From the NCBI GenBank assembly GCA_032433765.1, contig JAVIAB010000025.1, positions 32,838,115 to 32,902,114 on the forward strand: a DNA stretch of 64,000 bases. The letters run 5' to 3'. Position numbers and translations under genes: made by a program. The notes below the pieces were generated by a model, which was not told where the DNA came from, made no database searches, and was given only the letters and a program-made list of their open reading frames with translations. Shown here piece after piece: positions 11,178 to 21,127 of this stretch (position 1 is its first letter; each line of letters begins with the position of its first letter). Source of the DNA: Megaustenia siamemsis. Taxonomy: Eukaryota; Mollusca; Gastropoda; Stylommatophora; Ariophantidae.

Positions 11178-11512
11178 CGGGGGCCTCGGTACCCGAGTTG
11201 GGAAAACCACCCGACTGGACAACCGACGGGTGGACAACTCGTGTTCGATTCCCGCTGGGAGCAGTGTGAATTCTACTCGTGGTTGGAAAAAACAAAAAAA
11301 TACCCCACGGTCGACCCAGCCATTGGCAGAAATGGGTACCAGGGTATTACCCTGGGAAGGTGAGGAATGTTGCCTTGCATCTGAGTTTCGATGCTTGTGG
11401 CAACACTATACAGAAATATCCGAACATTTCTGGATAGGCGGCCGAGCACATATGTGTGGAAACTCGCGTGCTAAGATGCCGGTTCAAGTCTCATACTTTA
11501 CCTTTACATTTA
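11178..11512 (+). mobile_element. SINE-3 copy (tRNA-derived)
   Basis: The tRNA-like head reads GGGGGCCTCGGTACCCGAG with box B GTTCGATTCCC about 70 bases in. The body includes GGTACCAGGGTATTACCCTG and CTGGATAGGCGGCCGAGCAC. The tail is TACTTTACCTTTACATTTAC. Other copies are at 51360-51700 (minus) and 63523-63862 (plus). Confidence 0.75.
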
Positions 11513-11782
11513 CCTTCATGATTTCTCATTCTAATTAGAAATTATTTTGTTTTAGATTCTTAATTATTTGTTAGCTCTGTAGGGCTCATTTTATTTACTT
11601 ACATATCTGTGTGTGTGTTGTTTATTCCCTTTAGTTAGTGATGAACATAGATATATTCTTTAGTATCTAATAACCACTGTAGTTTTGTTGTGATGTCAAC
11701 TAAGTGGAGATCACTCATTTTGCTGAGATAATTTATGTGCTTAAACTAGGAAATTACCCAAAATTCTTTATTTATCTTTCAG
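11513..11782. other. FHOD intron 3' part
   Basis: AT-rich sequence ending in a good polypyrimidine tract and acceptor (TTTATCTTTCAG at 11771-11782). Confidence 0.6.
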
Positions 11783-11856
11783 TACGACGAACATTAAAAG
11801 GAGGCCTTGCTACAGAAGAGGTTAAAGCGATAGAAGATCACACAGATAACCTTTGA
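11783..11856 (+). CDS. FHOD: FHOD-type formin, last coding exon
   Basis: After the acceptor TTTATCTTTCAG the exon reads (L)RRTLKGGLATEEVKAIEDHT and DNL, then TGA at 11854-11856. Joined to the previous exon it gives RKSLRRTLKGGL, the FHOD-specific block following the polybasic stretch. In vertebrate FHOD1, Ser/Thr residues in this block are reported ROCK phosphorylation sites that relieve autoinhibition. The intron falls inside the Leu codon between that Ser and Thr. A plausible poly(A) signal is the AATAAA at 14151; if it is used, the mariner element lies in the 3' UTR. Confidence 0.82.
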
Positions 11857-12009
11857 TCAGAATAGAGCTAGGAAGACAGTCTAAATAACTGAAGACGAAT
11901 GCACTGAACCACATGGAGCATAACACAGTACAACACAACTTGCTATACAAATTAAGAAGAAGGTCATCAAGGTGGCCTGAGCTAGTGTTGCCATGTACAT
12001 AAGATTATA

Positions 12010-13420
12010 CAGGGTGTTTGTAAAGTCGCAGTGCAGTGAATATTTCTAATATTCAGTAAATGATGTAATCATCATCTACGTACCACAATTTTATAAACCA
12101 CATTTATGAACAAACCGCTGCTTCCTTTAAGGTTTTATTTACGTAAAGGACGGGCACTACGCTACTTTCACTGTCTCATTGCTTGAAGGAAATGGTGTTG
12201 ACGATTGAAAACAGGGTATTTCTGTTTGAGCATGTCTTTCGTAATGGCGGTAAATATACGGATGAGGTCATTAGACAATTCGTGAGGAAATTTCCAGACT
12301 CACAAGTCCCTCACCGAAATTCTGTTACAAAATTGATCAAAAAGTTTCGTGAAACCGGTAGTGTGGTAGATGCTTACCGATCTGGAAGACCTTCAATTTC
12401 ACAAGACCAAATTATGGAACTCCAAGACAGAATTACAATGAGTCCAAATGCATCTTTAAACCACTTGTCTCAACAGGTGCAAATATCTAAGAGTTCTGTT
12501 CACAAGGTTTTAAGAAGTGAACTACACTATCGTCCATACAAATTAACTGAAGTGTCTCAACTCCAAGAAAGAGATTATGAATCCCGTTTAAACTACTGCA
12601 TGTGGTTTCAGAATTTTATTTATGAACATGGCGCTGCCATCCTTGACGTCACTTTTTTCACTGATGAGGCCTGGTTTCATTTATCCGGTTATGTGAACAG
12701 TCAGAACAATCGGCTGTGGAGCAGTGAAAACCCCCATGAATTTCATCAAGTGCCGCTTTACGATCAAAAAGTCGGAGTGTGGTGCGCTATAAGTCGTATG
12801 CGGATAATAGGACCTATATTTTTTAATGAAACAATAAATGCAGAACGTTACCGTACTTTAATTCTGGAACCGTTCATAGCACACCTTACAGAACGGGAAA
12901 TTATGGAATCCTGGTTTCAGCAGGATGGGGCAACAGCACACACAGCCACAACAACACTCAATTATTTAGAAAGCATATTTGCAAATCACATTATTTCACG
13001 TGGAATCTGGCCTGCTCGTTCACCAGATCTAACACCCCCAGATTATTATCTGTGGGGGGCATTGAAGGGGAAAGTTTATGAAAATAATCCGCAGACAATT
13101 AATGACCTAAAGACTGAAATAGTAGACAAGATTAAACAAATATCACCAGACATTATCCTGAAGGTTTTGGCAAATATGGAAAGACGAATCACGACATGTC
13201 TTGAGGCCCATGGTGGACATTTTCAACATATGCTTTAGGCACAACTTTATTGTGTTAATACCAACATTACCCATTATAAGCTCGCCGATAGCAGTCAAGT
13301 ATATTTGAATAATACCATTTATTTTACAATTTGTGTGACGCATTAGTTAACCGCATTTCTGGTGACGTTTTTTCTTTAGAGAGTATAAATTCACTGCACT
13401 GCGACTTTAAAAACACCCTG
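12010..13420 (+). mobile_element. Complete Tc1/mariner-superfamily transposon
   Basis: The terminal inverted repeats begin CAGGGTGTTTGTAAAGTCGC on the left; the reverse complement of the right end is CAGGGTGTTTTTAAAGTCGC, with one mismatch over the first 20. They continue through AGTGCAGTGAAT. TA flanks both ends (12008-12009 and 13421-13422), the classic target duplication. The element is 1411 bp with one intact transposase, so the structure is autonomous-looking. It sits about 150 bp after the FHOD stop codon. Confidence 0.95.
12183..13238 (+). CDS. Tc1/mariner-type transposase, intact 351 aa
   Basis: Cuts and joins the element through its terminal repeats at TA sites. Domains in order: a first helix-turn-helix (about residues 8-60) of the kind found in DUF4817-type transposases; a GRP motif (GRPSIS at 68-73); a second helix-turn-helix (about 86-118, ISKSSVHKVL); then a DDE_3-type catalytic core. 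Candidate catalytic residues are D161 (FFTDEAWFHLSG), D248 (QQDGATAHTA) and D287 (PPDYYLWG). The second and third are separated by 38 residues, so this is not the canonical D,D34D mariner spacing. No internal stop or frameshift is present. Met4 at 12192 is an alternative start. Retention of the motif set and TIRs suggests recent activity, but activity is not shown. Confidence 0.93.
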   Translation: MKEMVLTIENRVFLFEHVFRNGGKYTDEVIRQFVRKFPDSQVPHRNSVTKLIKKFRETGSVVDAYRSGRPSISQDQIMELQDRITMSPNASLNHLSQQVQISKSSVHKVLRSELHYRPYKLTEVSQLQERDYESRLNYCMWFQNFIYEHGAAILDVTFFTDEAWFHLSGYVNSQNNRLWSSENPHEFHQVPLYDQKVGVWCAISRMRIIGPIFFNETINAERYRTLILEPFIAHLTEREIMESWFQQDGATAHTATTTLNYLESIFANHIISRGIWPARSPDLTPPDYYLWGALKGKVYENNPQTINDLKTEIVDKIKQISPDIILKVLANMERRITTCLEAHGGHFQHML

Positions 13421-13725
13421 TAGTTGAAGTCTGTACAAACAGATTTAACAGTTTGTTGTCAGTCATAATTTGTAACCTCTTGTAATTGTTATCTTTTTTT
13501 TTATTGTTTTAATACCATTTTACTTTATTTTTAATAATTCTGTTCTGACTTGTCTTAGAAATATTCCAAAAGTCAGAGAAATGTCTCAAATGTATTGCAG
13601 ACATTATATTGTCTCATTGATGCTGATAGAGATTATTTCTAAAAAAAAAATATGTGTATTAATATAGTGTCATAAATATTGGACATGAAGATATTTTCTC
13701 AAAGATTTATTTCACAAGAAGAATT
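13421..13725. other. FHOD 3' UTR or downstream, no gene
   Basis: AT-rich, nothing recognised; possible 3' UTR of the FHOD gene. Confidence 0.4.
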
Positions 13726-14038
13726 AAATCTTTCTGTATGGAAGCTTTTTATCAATGCAATGGAAGAGATTTCAGAGACAAAATTTTTCTTGATTTTAAG
13801 AGTCAATCTACATATTTATTTTTATCTAACATATAACATATTATATATGAATTTTTAGATAAATGAACAATGAATTAGATTTCTCCAATACCATGATGAT
13901 AAAAGACATGTAAAAAGAATATGGTTTGATGACGGTTCACACTAATCAAATTGAGTGTGGCACACTATGTGACAAAACATATGCAGCTGAAATCTGCATG
14001 GTGCACAGTGCAGCGAAACGTACGGAAAGAGTTAATGA
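13726..14038. mobile_element. TTAA-flanked MITE-like element
   Basis: The left end is TTAAATCTTTCTGTATGG. The reverse complement of the right end is TTAACTCTTTCCGTACG. A homologous copy, interrupted by a SINE, is at 35706-36346. A similar end (TTAACTCTTTCCGGAC, reversed) appears near 52955. There is no coding capacity, so it is probably a non-autonomous DNA transposon with TTAA target preference (piggyBac-like). Confidence 0.55.
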
Positions 14039-14150
14039 GTAAAAAATATGAGCAATGATAAAAATATGTTTCATAATTGTTGTAAAGAAATGTTTTACAG
14101 TTTTGACACAGATAGAATGTCAGAGAAATATTGCTTTAATTTCTTTCTCA

Positions 14151-14156
14151 AATAAA
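14151..14156 (+). terminator. Candidate poly(A) signal for FHOD
   Basis: First plus-strand AATAAA noted downstream of the FHOD stop. Its distance (about 2.3 kb including the mariner insertion) makes this tentative. Confidence 0.35.
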
Positions 14157-14359
14157 ACTTTTATGTTTAATTTGTGCATACAGAAGAAATATCTTTGAAT
14201 TGTTGCAAAAAATGATACTCAAAATATTGCACAAAGAGAGAATATCTTATAATTGTTGCATGATGATATCTTAAAATTGTTGCACACAAAAAGAACAATG
14301 TTTTACGAGCTGTTGCACAGGAAATAATGTCTCAAATTTCATGCACAGAAAAAAAACTG

Positions 14360-14745
14360 ATAATTTATAAAATGTATTTAGGAATTGAAGCCTTTGAAAT
14401 GTGGATATATGGAAGAATAGGTAGAATTGGATGGAAGGAAAAGAAAACAAACGATGAAGTCTTAAAACAACTAAAAATGAAAAGAGAACTATTGAACACA
14501 GTTCAAATAAGACAAATGCGATTTTTATGCCATGTTAAAAGACACAACAGCCTACTAAAAGTAATCCTGGCGGGGAAAATACAAGGTAAAAGAGGCAGAC
14601 TAAGACTAACATGGATGAGTAACATCAAAAGATGGACAAACCATCCTATGACAACCTGCGCCATCAAAGCAAGAGACAGAGCAGAATGGTGCTCCATGGT
14701 AGCCAACCTTTGTTGCGGAGATGGCACTCGATGATGATGTATTTA
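14360..14745 (+). mobile_element. LINE-C 3' end
   Basis: The plus-strand frame includes KAFEMWIYGRI-like sequence and KVILAGKIQGKRGRLRLTW, then MSNIKRWTNHP and KARDRAEWCSMVANL. It ends at a GATGATGATG tail. Another copy is at 26343-26570. Confidence 0.75.
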
Positions 14746-14925
14746 GGAAGCAACATCTAATAAATGTAGCACATGAAGCAATTAGTAATAGAGGCAAAGT
14801 AAAGGATGTCCTATAATGTACAGGGTTGCTCGCTACCAAACCCAGCATTGCCTTAATAGTTCTAACAACAACAAAGATATTGAATGCAATGAAAACTGAA
14901 TGGTACAACAGAGGTGAGATGGTAG

Positions 14926-15237
14926 ATGTACAACAGAGATGAGATGCAGAATGGCTCAGGCAAAAGTAGCTTTCCAAAAAAAATGAGGAAGATACTGTGC
15001 AATCCATTTTTGACAATAGAAACAAGAAAGAGTTTTCTTAAATGTTATGTAGAGCCAGTTTTAGCATATGGATGTGAATCATGGACAATAGGACAACAGA
15101 CAAGAATATCACTGGAGGCTGTAGAAATTTGGTTTTACAAAAGAATGTTGAGAATACCATGGACAGCTAAGAAGAGTAATGAAAACGTTCTGAAAGAGGT
15201 CAAAGCAAAAAGAGAGCTAATTTCCAAAATGAGGAGA
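14926..15237 (+). mobile_element. LINE-B fragment, truncated
   Basis: Plus-strand frame ETRKSFLKCYVEPVLAYGCE then RRMLRIPWTAKKSNE-like sequence. It breaks at about 15237, where a minus-strand LINE-D begins. Confidence 0.75.
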
Positions 15238-15871
15238 CAATGCCTGTCAACCTTGCCTCTTTTGTTAGAGCTCTTTTCAGTGTTTCTCGAGGTTGTTCTC
15301 TTTTATCTTTGACCAGATGTTTCTTATTTGAGAGCTGCTTAGTAGTTTTTTTGTGGTTTTCTTCTTTCCTTCCTCATTTGCCTTTCAGCATCGAGGGGAT
15401 AATTTGCAGTCTTTTGCTCTTCTGTTCGCTTCTGCTGCTGTTATGTTTCCTAGTGTTTCCAATATTCCGTCAATCCATCTTTTTCACAGTCGACCCTTGA
15501 GGCTGGTGTTCTTGCAATGTTTACTGAAGGCTCGTTGTGTTGTGTTTCGATTACTCTGCCTTGTCACGTGGCCAAACCATTTTATCTGTTGTTTCTTTAT
15601 ATATTCTGTAGCAGGGGTTATTCCTAGCTTTTTTCTCAGTTCTTCATTTCTAATCTTGTCTCTCAGACTGTTTCCTGTCATTCGTCTAACACATTTCATC
15701 TCGGTGGAGGTTATTTTTCTTCTTGTTCTTGCATCTAGGGTCCCAGGTCTGGCATTGGTAGCACAACATGTGGTCATTTCTTCTAAACGCATGCCCAACA
15801 TATGTTCATCTTCCTTTCTTAATAGCTGATGAGATAAATGATTGTATGGCCATTTCTCTTATTTCAGCACT
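15238..15871 (-). mobile_element. LINE-D copy interrupted by LINE-A
   Basis: Minus-strand frame RRMTGNSLRDKIRNEELRKK then IKWFGHVTRQ. The sequence CTTAATAGCTGA... to ...CTTATTTCAGCACT at 15818-15871 recurs at 16503-16571, on the other side of the LINE-A copy, after which LINE-D-like sequence resumes (CCATGGGGG). This indicates insertion with an unusually long target duplication. Confidence 0.7.
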
Positions 15872-16502
15872 ATAGCTGACCTTTCGAGCCGTAGCCGGCC
15901 CATAGGGCGTAGACCAAGATACTCCTTCTCTTATGTAAATTTTTGTTCTAGCAGTTTTCAATTCTTGTAAAGATATTTTATCAAATCTCGCCATTTGTCT
16001 CTGTTCTGTGCAAGCAGCTCTATCTCATTGAGAGATCCGATTCCTACTGCTCTTGCCTCTCTCATCAGTGTTCTTCTCAGTGTCTCTCTGGGTCTTCCTC
16101 TTTTCCTCTTACCTGTTGTTTCCCACATGAGGGCTTGCTTTGCTATTTGGTTATTATCTCTCCTCATCACACGTCCAACATATGACCATCGTCTTTTCTT
16201 TATTGCTGAAGATATTAGCGGTTGATTGACGATTTCTCTAATTTCCTCGTTTGTTTTTAATTCATTCTATGCTATACCAAGTATTTTCCTTAGACATTTA
16301 TTTTCGAATGCATTCAACTTTGTTTCTATGTCTCTTGTTGTTTTCCAGCTTCCACACACAAACGCAAGGGTTGACAGTACATTTGAGTTGAATAGTCTAA
16401 GTTTTGTGTTTGTGCTGATGAGTTTTGATTTCCACAACTTTTCAAGGCTTCTGAAAGACATTGCTGCTTTAGCTATTCTGATTCTAATTTCTTTACTTTT
16501 TT
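15872..16502 (-). mobile_element. LINE-A copy inside LINE-D
   Basis: Minus-strand coding tail (NTKLRLFNSNVLSTLAFV, WETTGKRKRGRPRETLRR) and the GGCTCGAAAGGTCA 3' end. The GATA tail is lost or very short. Confidence 0.8.
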
Positions 16503-17390
16503 CTTAATAGCTGACAAAGAGATAAATAAATAGATAAATGACTGTATGGCCATTTCTCTTATTTCAGCACTCCATGGGGGTGATATAAACTTTGTTTGTC
16601 TTTGCTTCAGTTTTCCAACTATATTAATCTTGAACTTTTTTGCAGGTTTCCCATCAACTATAAAACAATTATTTATATTTTGGATTTAGTCCCGCTTAAG
16701 CACTTGCTATGTTTGAAGCATTTGCTAGTAATATTCGTTATTGTCAACCCCGAAAAGGACATTTATTATGTTGTGTTATATAATAATTCATAGCAAAACT
16801 GTGATATTTGCACTGTAACTCTGCACTAGCACTCCTGATGGTTCTGTAACATTATAATCATATAGTTTTATGCTGCCTTAATGTTTTTGTGTTTGGCAGC
16901 TTTTCATCTTTAATTTGATTTATAATTTGACAAATTTTAATTAGGAACAAAATGTATACAATTTGAGTTTGATGTTATTAGACAATTTGTATTTTCAGGA
17001 CAGATAACTCTGCTAGAATCAGTCATATTAACCTAGAGTTAAGGCCAGATATATCCATTATAATTACCGCCACTTTGGTGACTAGGTTTGTAATTTTCTT
17101 TCAATCCCTACTCTTTAGATTGGTCAGAGTAATTTGCTCCAAGAATTAGTATCTTGACCAGCTATAGTTTACCTGAAAAGTCACCAATGGATCATTGACT
17201 TTGTCTGCACATGCACAACATCTGAAATATGATTTTTTTGTAATTTCTGCATTTAGTTTTGTCTTACTGGAGTGTAAATTCAAGACTAGTGTTTAGTTTA
17301 GTTTTAGTTTAGTCGACAGGTCATCCTCATTGCACATCAGACAAGTCCATAAGTGCGTAGATCTCTTACGACGAATAAAAGATATGCAAC
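16503..17390. other. AT-rich gap, no gene
   Basis: Contains the right copy of the long duplication (16503-16571), then AT-rich unassigned sequence. The motif TTTAGTTTAGTCGACAGGTC with ACAAGTCCATAAG near 17300-17360 recurs at 10988-11037. Confidence 0.45.
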
Positions 17391-18054
17391 CAAAATTATC
17401 ATCAAGAATCAGGGAAGAAGATGGGCATATAAACGTCACGTGACAAAAAGAAATAATCAGAGAATGATAAAATAAGTCCTCGGGTTTGAAATAACGGGGG
17501 GGAAAAAAATGATGACTTCATAAGACACTGAGAAGATCACTGACAATAGAAGCGAAGATAGCAGTCAGTTATTCCCTTGCTGAGTGGAAAAGTTCACTAA
17601 GGGAAAAGACTTATGAGACATACTTTGTAGGTGGACATATGTTGGCCTTGTTATGAGACATACTTTGTAGGTGGACATATGTTGGCCTTGTTATGAGACA
17701 TACTTTGTAGGTGGACATATGTTGGCCTTGTTATGAGACATACTTTGTAGGTGGACATATGTTGGCCTTGTTATGAGACATACTTTGTAGGTGGACATAT
17801 GTTGGCCTTGTTATGAGACAATACAACAAGAGAATTTCAAAGAAAGCAAGCCCTCAAAAGGGAACGGGGACAAAAGAAAATGAGAAACACTAAAAAGAAC
17901 ACTGAGGCAAGAAGCAACAACAGCAAGCATCCGCTTCCTCACCAAAGTTGACAGGCTCATCCAGAATGAGAACATGTGGCGAGACACAATGTGGGTTCTG
18001 TGCAAAGTCTGACACTAAATAGCAATGGTCATCGGGATTGGAGAGTCTGGAATT
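17391..18054 (+). mobile_element. LINE copy (A-like) carrying a 40-bp array
   Basis: The plus-strand sequence around 17820-18015 matches the LINE tail at 46190-46400 (AAAGCAAGCCCTCA, GAAACACTAAAAAGA, AATGTGGGT). The 40-bp array lies inside it, and its 3' UTR leads into the 27-bp array. Confidence 0.6.
17607..17819. repeat. 40-bp minisatellite, about 5 near-identical copies
   Basis: The unit starts GTGGACATATGTTGGCCTTG and ends with TTATGAGACATACTTTGTAG. I see no differences between the central copies, so the expansion is recent. The unit resembles the neighbouring LINE segment GGTGGGCATGTGTTGGCAAT at 46191. Confidence 0.97.
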
Positions 18055-19555
18055 TCTGCCATATGTGTCATCATATGTATTTCTGACATATGTGTCATCG
18101 TATGTATTTCTGTCATATGTGTCATCATATGTATTTCTGACATATGTGTCATCGTATGTATTTCTGTCATATGTGTCATCATATGTATTTCTGCCATATG
18201 TGTCCATCATATGTATTTCTGTCATATGTGTCATCATATGTATTTCTGTCATGTGTCATCATATGTATTTCTGCCATGTGTGTCATCATATGTATTTCTG
18301 TCATGTGTGTCATCATATGTATTTCTGTCATGTGTGTCATCATATTTATTTGTCATGTGTGTCATCATATGTATTTCTGTCATGTGTGTCATCATATATA
18401 TTTCTGTCATGTGTATCATCATATGTATTTCTGTCATATGTGTCATCATATATATTTCTGTCAACATATGTATTTCTGTCATGTGTGTCATCATATATAT
18501 TTCTGTCATATGTGTCATCATATGTATTTCTGTCATATGTGTCATCATATGTATTTCTGTCATATGTGTCATCATATATATTTCTGTCAACATATGTATT
18601 TCTGTCATGTGTGTCATCATATATATTTCTGTCAACATATGTATTTCTGTCATGTGTGTCATCATATGTATTTCTGCCATATGTGTCATCATATGTATTT
18701 CTGTCATATGTGTCATCATATGTATTTCTGTCATATGTGTCATCATATGTATTTCTGTCATATGTGTCATCATATGTATTTCTGTCGTGTGTGTCATCAT
18801 ATGTATTTCTGTCATATGTGTCATCATATGTATTTCTGTCATATGTGTCATCATATATATTTCTGTCATATGTGTCATCATATGTATTTCTGTCATGTGT
18901 GTCATCATATATATTTCTGTCATATGTGTCATCATATGTATTTCTGTCATGTGTCATCATATGTATTTCTGTCATGTGTGTCATCACATATATTTCTGTC
19001 ATATGTGTCATCATATGTATTTCTGTCATGTGTGTCATCATATATATTTCTGTCATATGTGTCATCATATGTATTTCTGTCATGTGTGTCATCATATGTA
19101 TTTCTGTCATATGTGTCATCATATGTATTTCTGCCATATGTGTCATCATATTTATTTCTGTCATGTGTGTCATCATATGTATTTCTGTCATGTGTGTTAT
19201 CATATATATTTCTGTCATGTGTGTCATCATATGTATTTCTGTCATATGTGTCATCATATATATTTCTGTCATATGTGTTATCATATGTATTTCTGTCATG
19301 TGTGTGATCATATATATTTCTGTCATATGTGTCATCATATATATTTCTGACATATGTGTCATCATATGTATTTCTGTCATGTGTGTCATCATATATATTT
19401 CTGTCATGTGTGTCATCATATGTATTTCTGCCATATGTGTCATCATATGTATTTCTGTCATATGTGTCATCATATGTATTTGTGTCATATGTTTCATCAT
19501 ATGTATTTCTGCCATATGTGTCATCATATGTATTTCTATCATATGTGTCATCTTT
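18050..19555. repeat. 27-bp minisatellite, about 55 copies
   Basis: The unit is TTCTGTCATATGTGTCATCA + TATGTAT. Because 27 is a multiple of three, all frames free of stops stay open for hundreds of codons on both strands, giving false Cys/His-rich or Met/Thr-rich proteins. Some units are 18-bp short forms (TTCTGTCAACATATGTAT). The array ends in CATCTTTAGCTTGAAAGGAC, a LINE/SINE-T 3' tail. Confidence 0.97.
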
Positions 19556-19590
19556 AGCTTGAAAGGACAACAGATAGATTGATAGTAACA
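19556..19590 (+). mobile_element. Retroelement 3' tail after the array
   Basis: CTTGAAAGGACAACAGATAG matches the SINE-T/LINE-A tail GGCTCGAAAGGACAATAGAT. Confidence 0.6.
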
Positions 19591-19856
19591 GTGAGCGATG
19601 TAGAGATGATAGTGGTTACACTTTCTATTGTTATAATTGTTGCAGTAGTAGTTTGTCAAGTGCCCTGTGATATTTTGTATGTTAATCAAAGGAATAATAT
19701 CAAAGGATATATTAAAATCATTTCTACATATCAAGATCGGCTTGGTCTACATTGAAGCAGTACCAGCTCAAACCAGTTTTACAAATTATTATATATTTAA
19801 TAAGCCTTAAAATCAGTCACCATATCTGCTTTATTTACTCTATTATGCACGTATGA
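19591..19856. other. No gene seen
   Basis: Unassigned AT-rich sequence. Confidence 0.4.
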
Positions 19857-20072
19857 AGAGGTAGGGTTTGATCCCAACCAACGGCTTCCGGGTTCACCCA
19901 GCCTTTAATGGGTACCTGATTTTTTTCTGGGAAAGTAAAGCGGCACGGGCGTAAAACCGACCACATTACCCCAAAAATCATGTGCCGAATGTCTGTAAAA
20001 TTTATGGTCACTAACACCATATTACCTATACGCCACTTGGCGTGACGGGGGTACTTTACTTTTTCTTTTTTT
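19857..20072 (+). mobile_element. SINE-1 copy, 5' truncated
   Basis: Starts at the box B region (AGAGGTAGGGTTTGATCCCA) and runs through the body to TACTTTACTTTTTC. Confidence 0.75.
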
Positions 20073-20175
20073 ATGCATGTATGAAGTATCACATGATAAA
20101 GAAAAAATACATGATTGATTAAATGAATGACCACTGTACTTTTAACCCTAGATTATGATCATTCGTAAAAAATTC

Positions 20176-20772
20176 TATCTATCTATCTATTGACCTTTCG
20201 AGCTGTAGCCGGCCCAGAGAGCATAGACCCAGATACTCTTTCTCTTACCTAAATTTTTATTCTAGCAGTTTTCAGTTGAAAGCATTCGAAAATAAATGTC
20301 TAAGGAAAATACTTGGTATAGCATGGAACGAATTCAAAACAAACGAGGAAATTAGAGAAATCGCCAATCAACCACTAATATCTTCAGTAATAAAGAAAAG
20401 ACGATGGTCATATGTTGGACATGTGATGAGAAGAGATAATAACCGAATAGCAAAGCAAGCCCTCATGTGGGAAACAACAGGTAAGAGGAAAAGAGGAAGA
20501 CCCAGAGAAACACTGAGAACATTAATGAGAGAGGCAAGAGCAGCAGGAATCGGCTCCCTCATTAAGATAGAGCTACTTGCACAGAACAGAGACAAAGGGC
20601 AAGATTTGATAAAATATCTTTAAAAGAAAACTGCTAGAACAAAAATTTAGATAAGAGAAGGAGTATCTTGGTCTACGCCCTATGGGCCAGCTACGGCTCA
20701 AAAGGTCAATAGATAGATAGATAATTTTCAATCCTTCTCAATATATTTTATCAAATCTCGCCATTTGTTTAA
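20176..20772 (-). mobile_element. LINE-A copy split by an opposite LINE-A
   Basis: The minus-strand 3' end spans 20176-20275 (TCTA repeats, GACCTTTCGAGC, then CTAGCAGTTTTCA). It resumes at 20728-20772 (TTTTCAATCC... to CAAATCTCGCCATTTG), exactly where the consensus continues. Confidence 0.75.
20276..20727 (+). mobile_element. LINE-A copy nested in LINE-A
   Basis: Plus-strand tail frame FENKCLRKILGIAWNEFKTN, RRWSYVGHVMRRDNN, GKRKRGRPRETL, then the 3' UTR ending GGCTCAAAAGGTCAATAGAT plus GATA repeats. A short TTTTCA duplication flanks it. Confidence 0.85.
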
Positions 20773-21127
20773 AAAATACATATGAATATACATTAAAAAT
20801 ATTTTAAATACGTAATAAATTATGATCGCAAAATTTTTTAATGTTTACATTTCTAGTTTGCAACATGCGGTTACCTTTACCTGCCGTGTATCTTCCAGAT
20901 TGTTGGTGGTATTTATTTATTAAGTGCCATTGAGACTGCACATGTTTTTGTTTTCGAAATACTGCCAGTTTGTCGTAGAAAAACATGATTGTTTCGTGAA
21001 AAATTTGGCTTTCAGTTTGGGTAAATAAAAAATAGAGACGTTCTAAATTGAACCCAAAACTGACAATTCCTCATGATCAAGTTTGTTACCTTTGCCCCTC
21101 AAAACTCCAAAAAAATGGCAACAAAAT

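Noticed and set aside
18025..19734. Very long open frames (up to 514 codons) rich in Cys/His/Tyr on + and Met/Thr/Asp on -
   Set aside because: They are periodic translations of a 27-bp repeat with no stop in any frame. The Cys/His patterns are not real zinc fingers.
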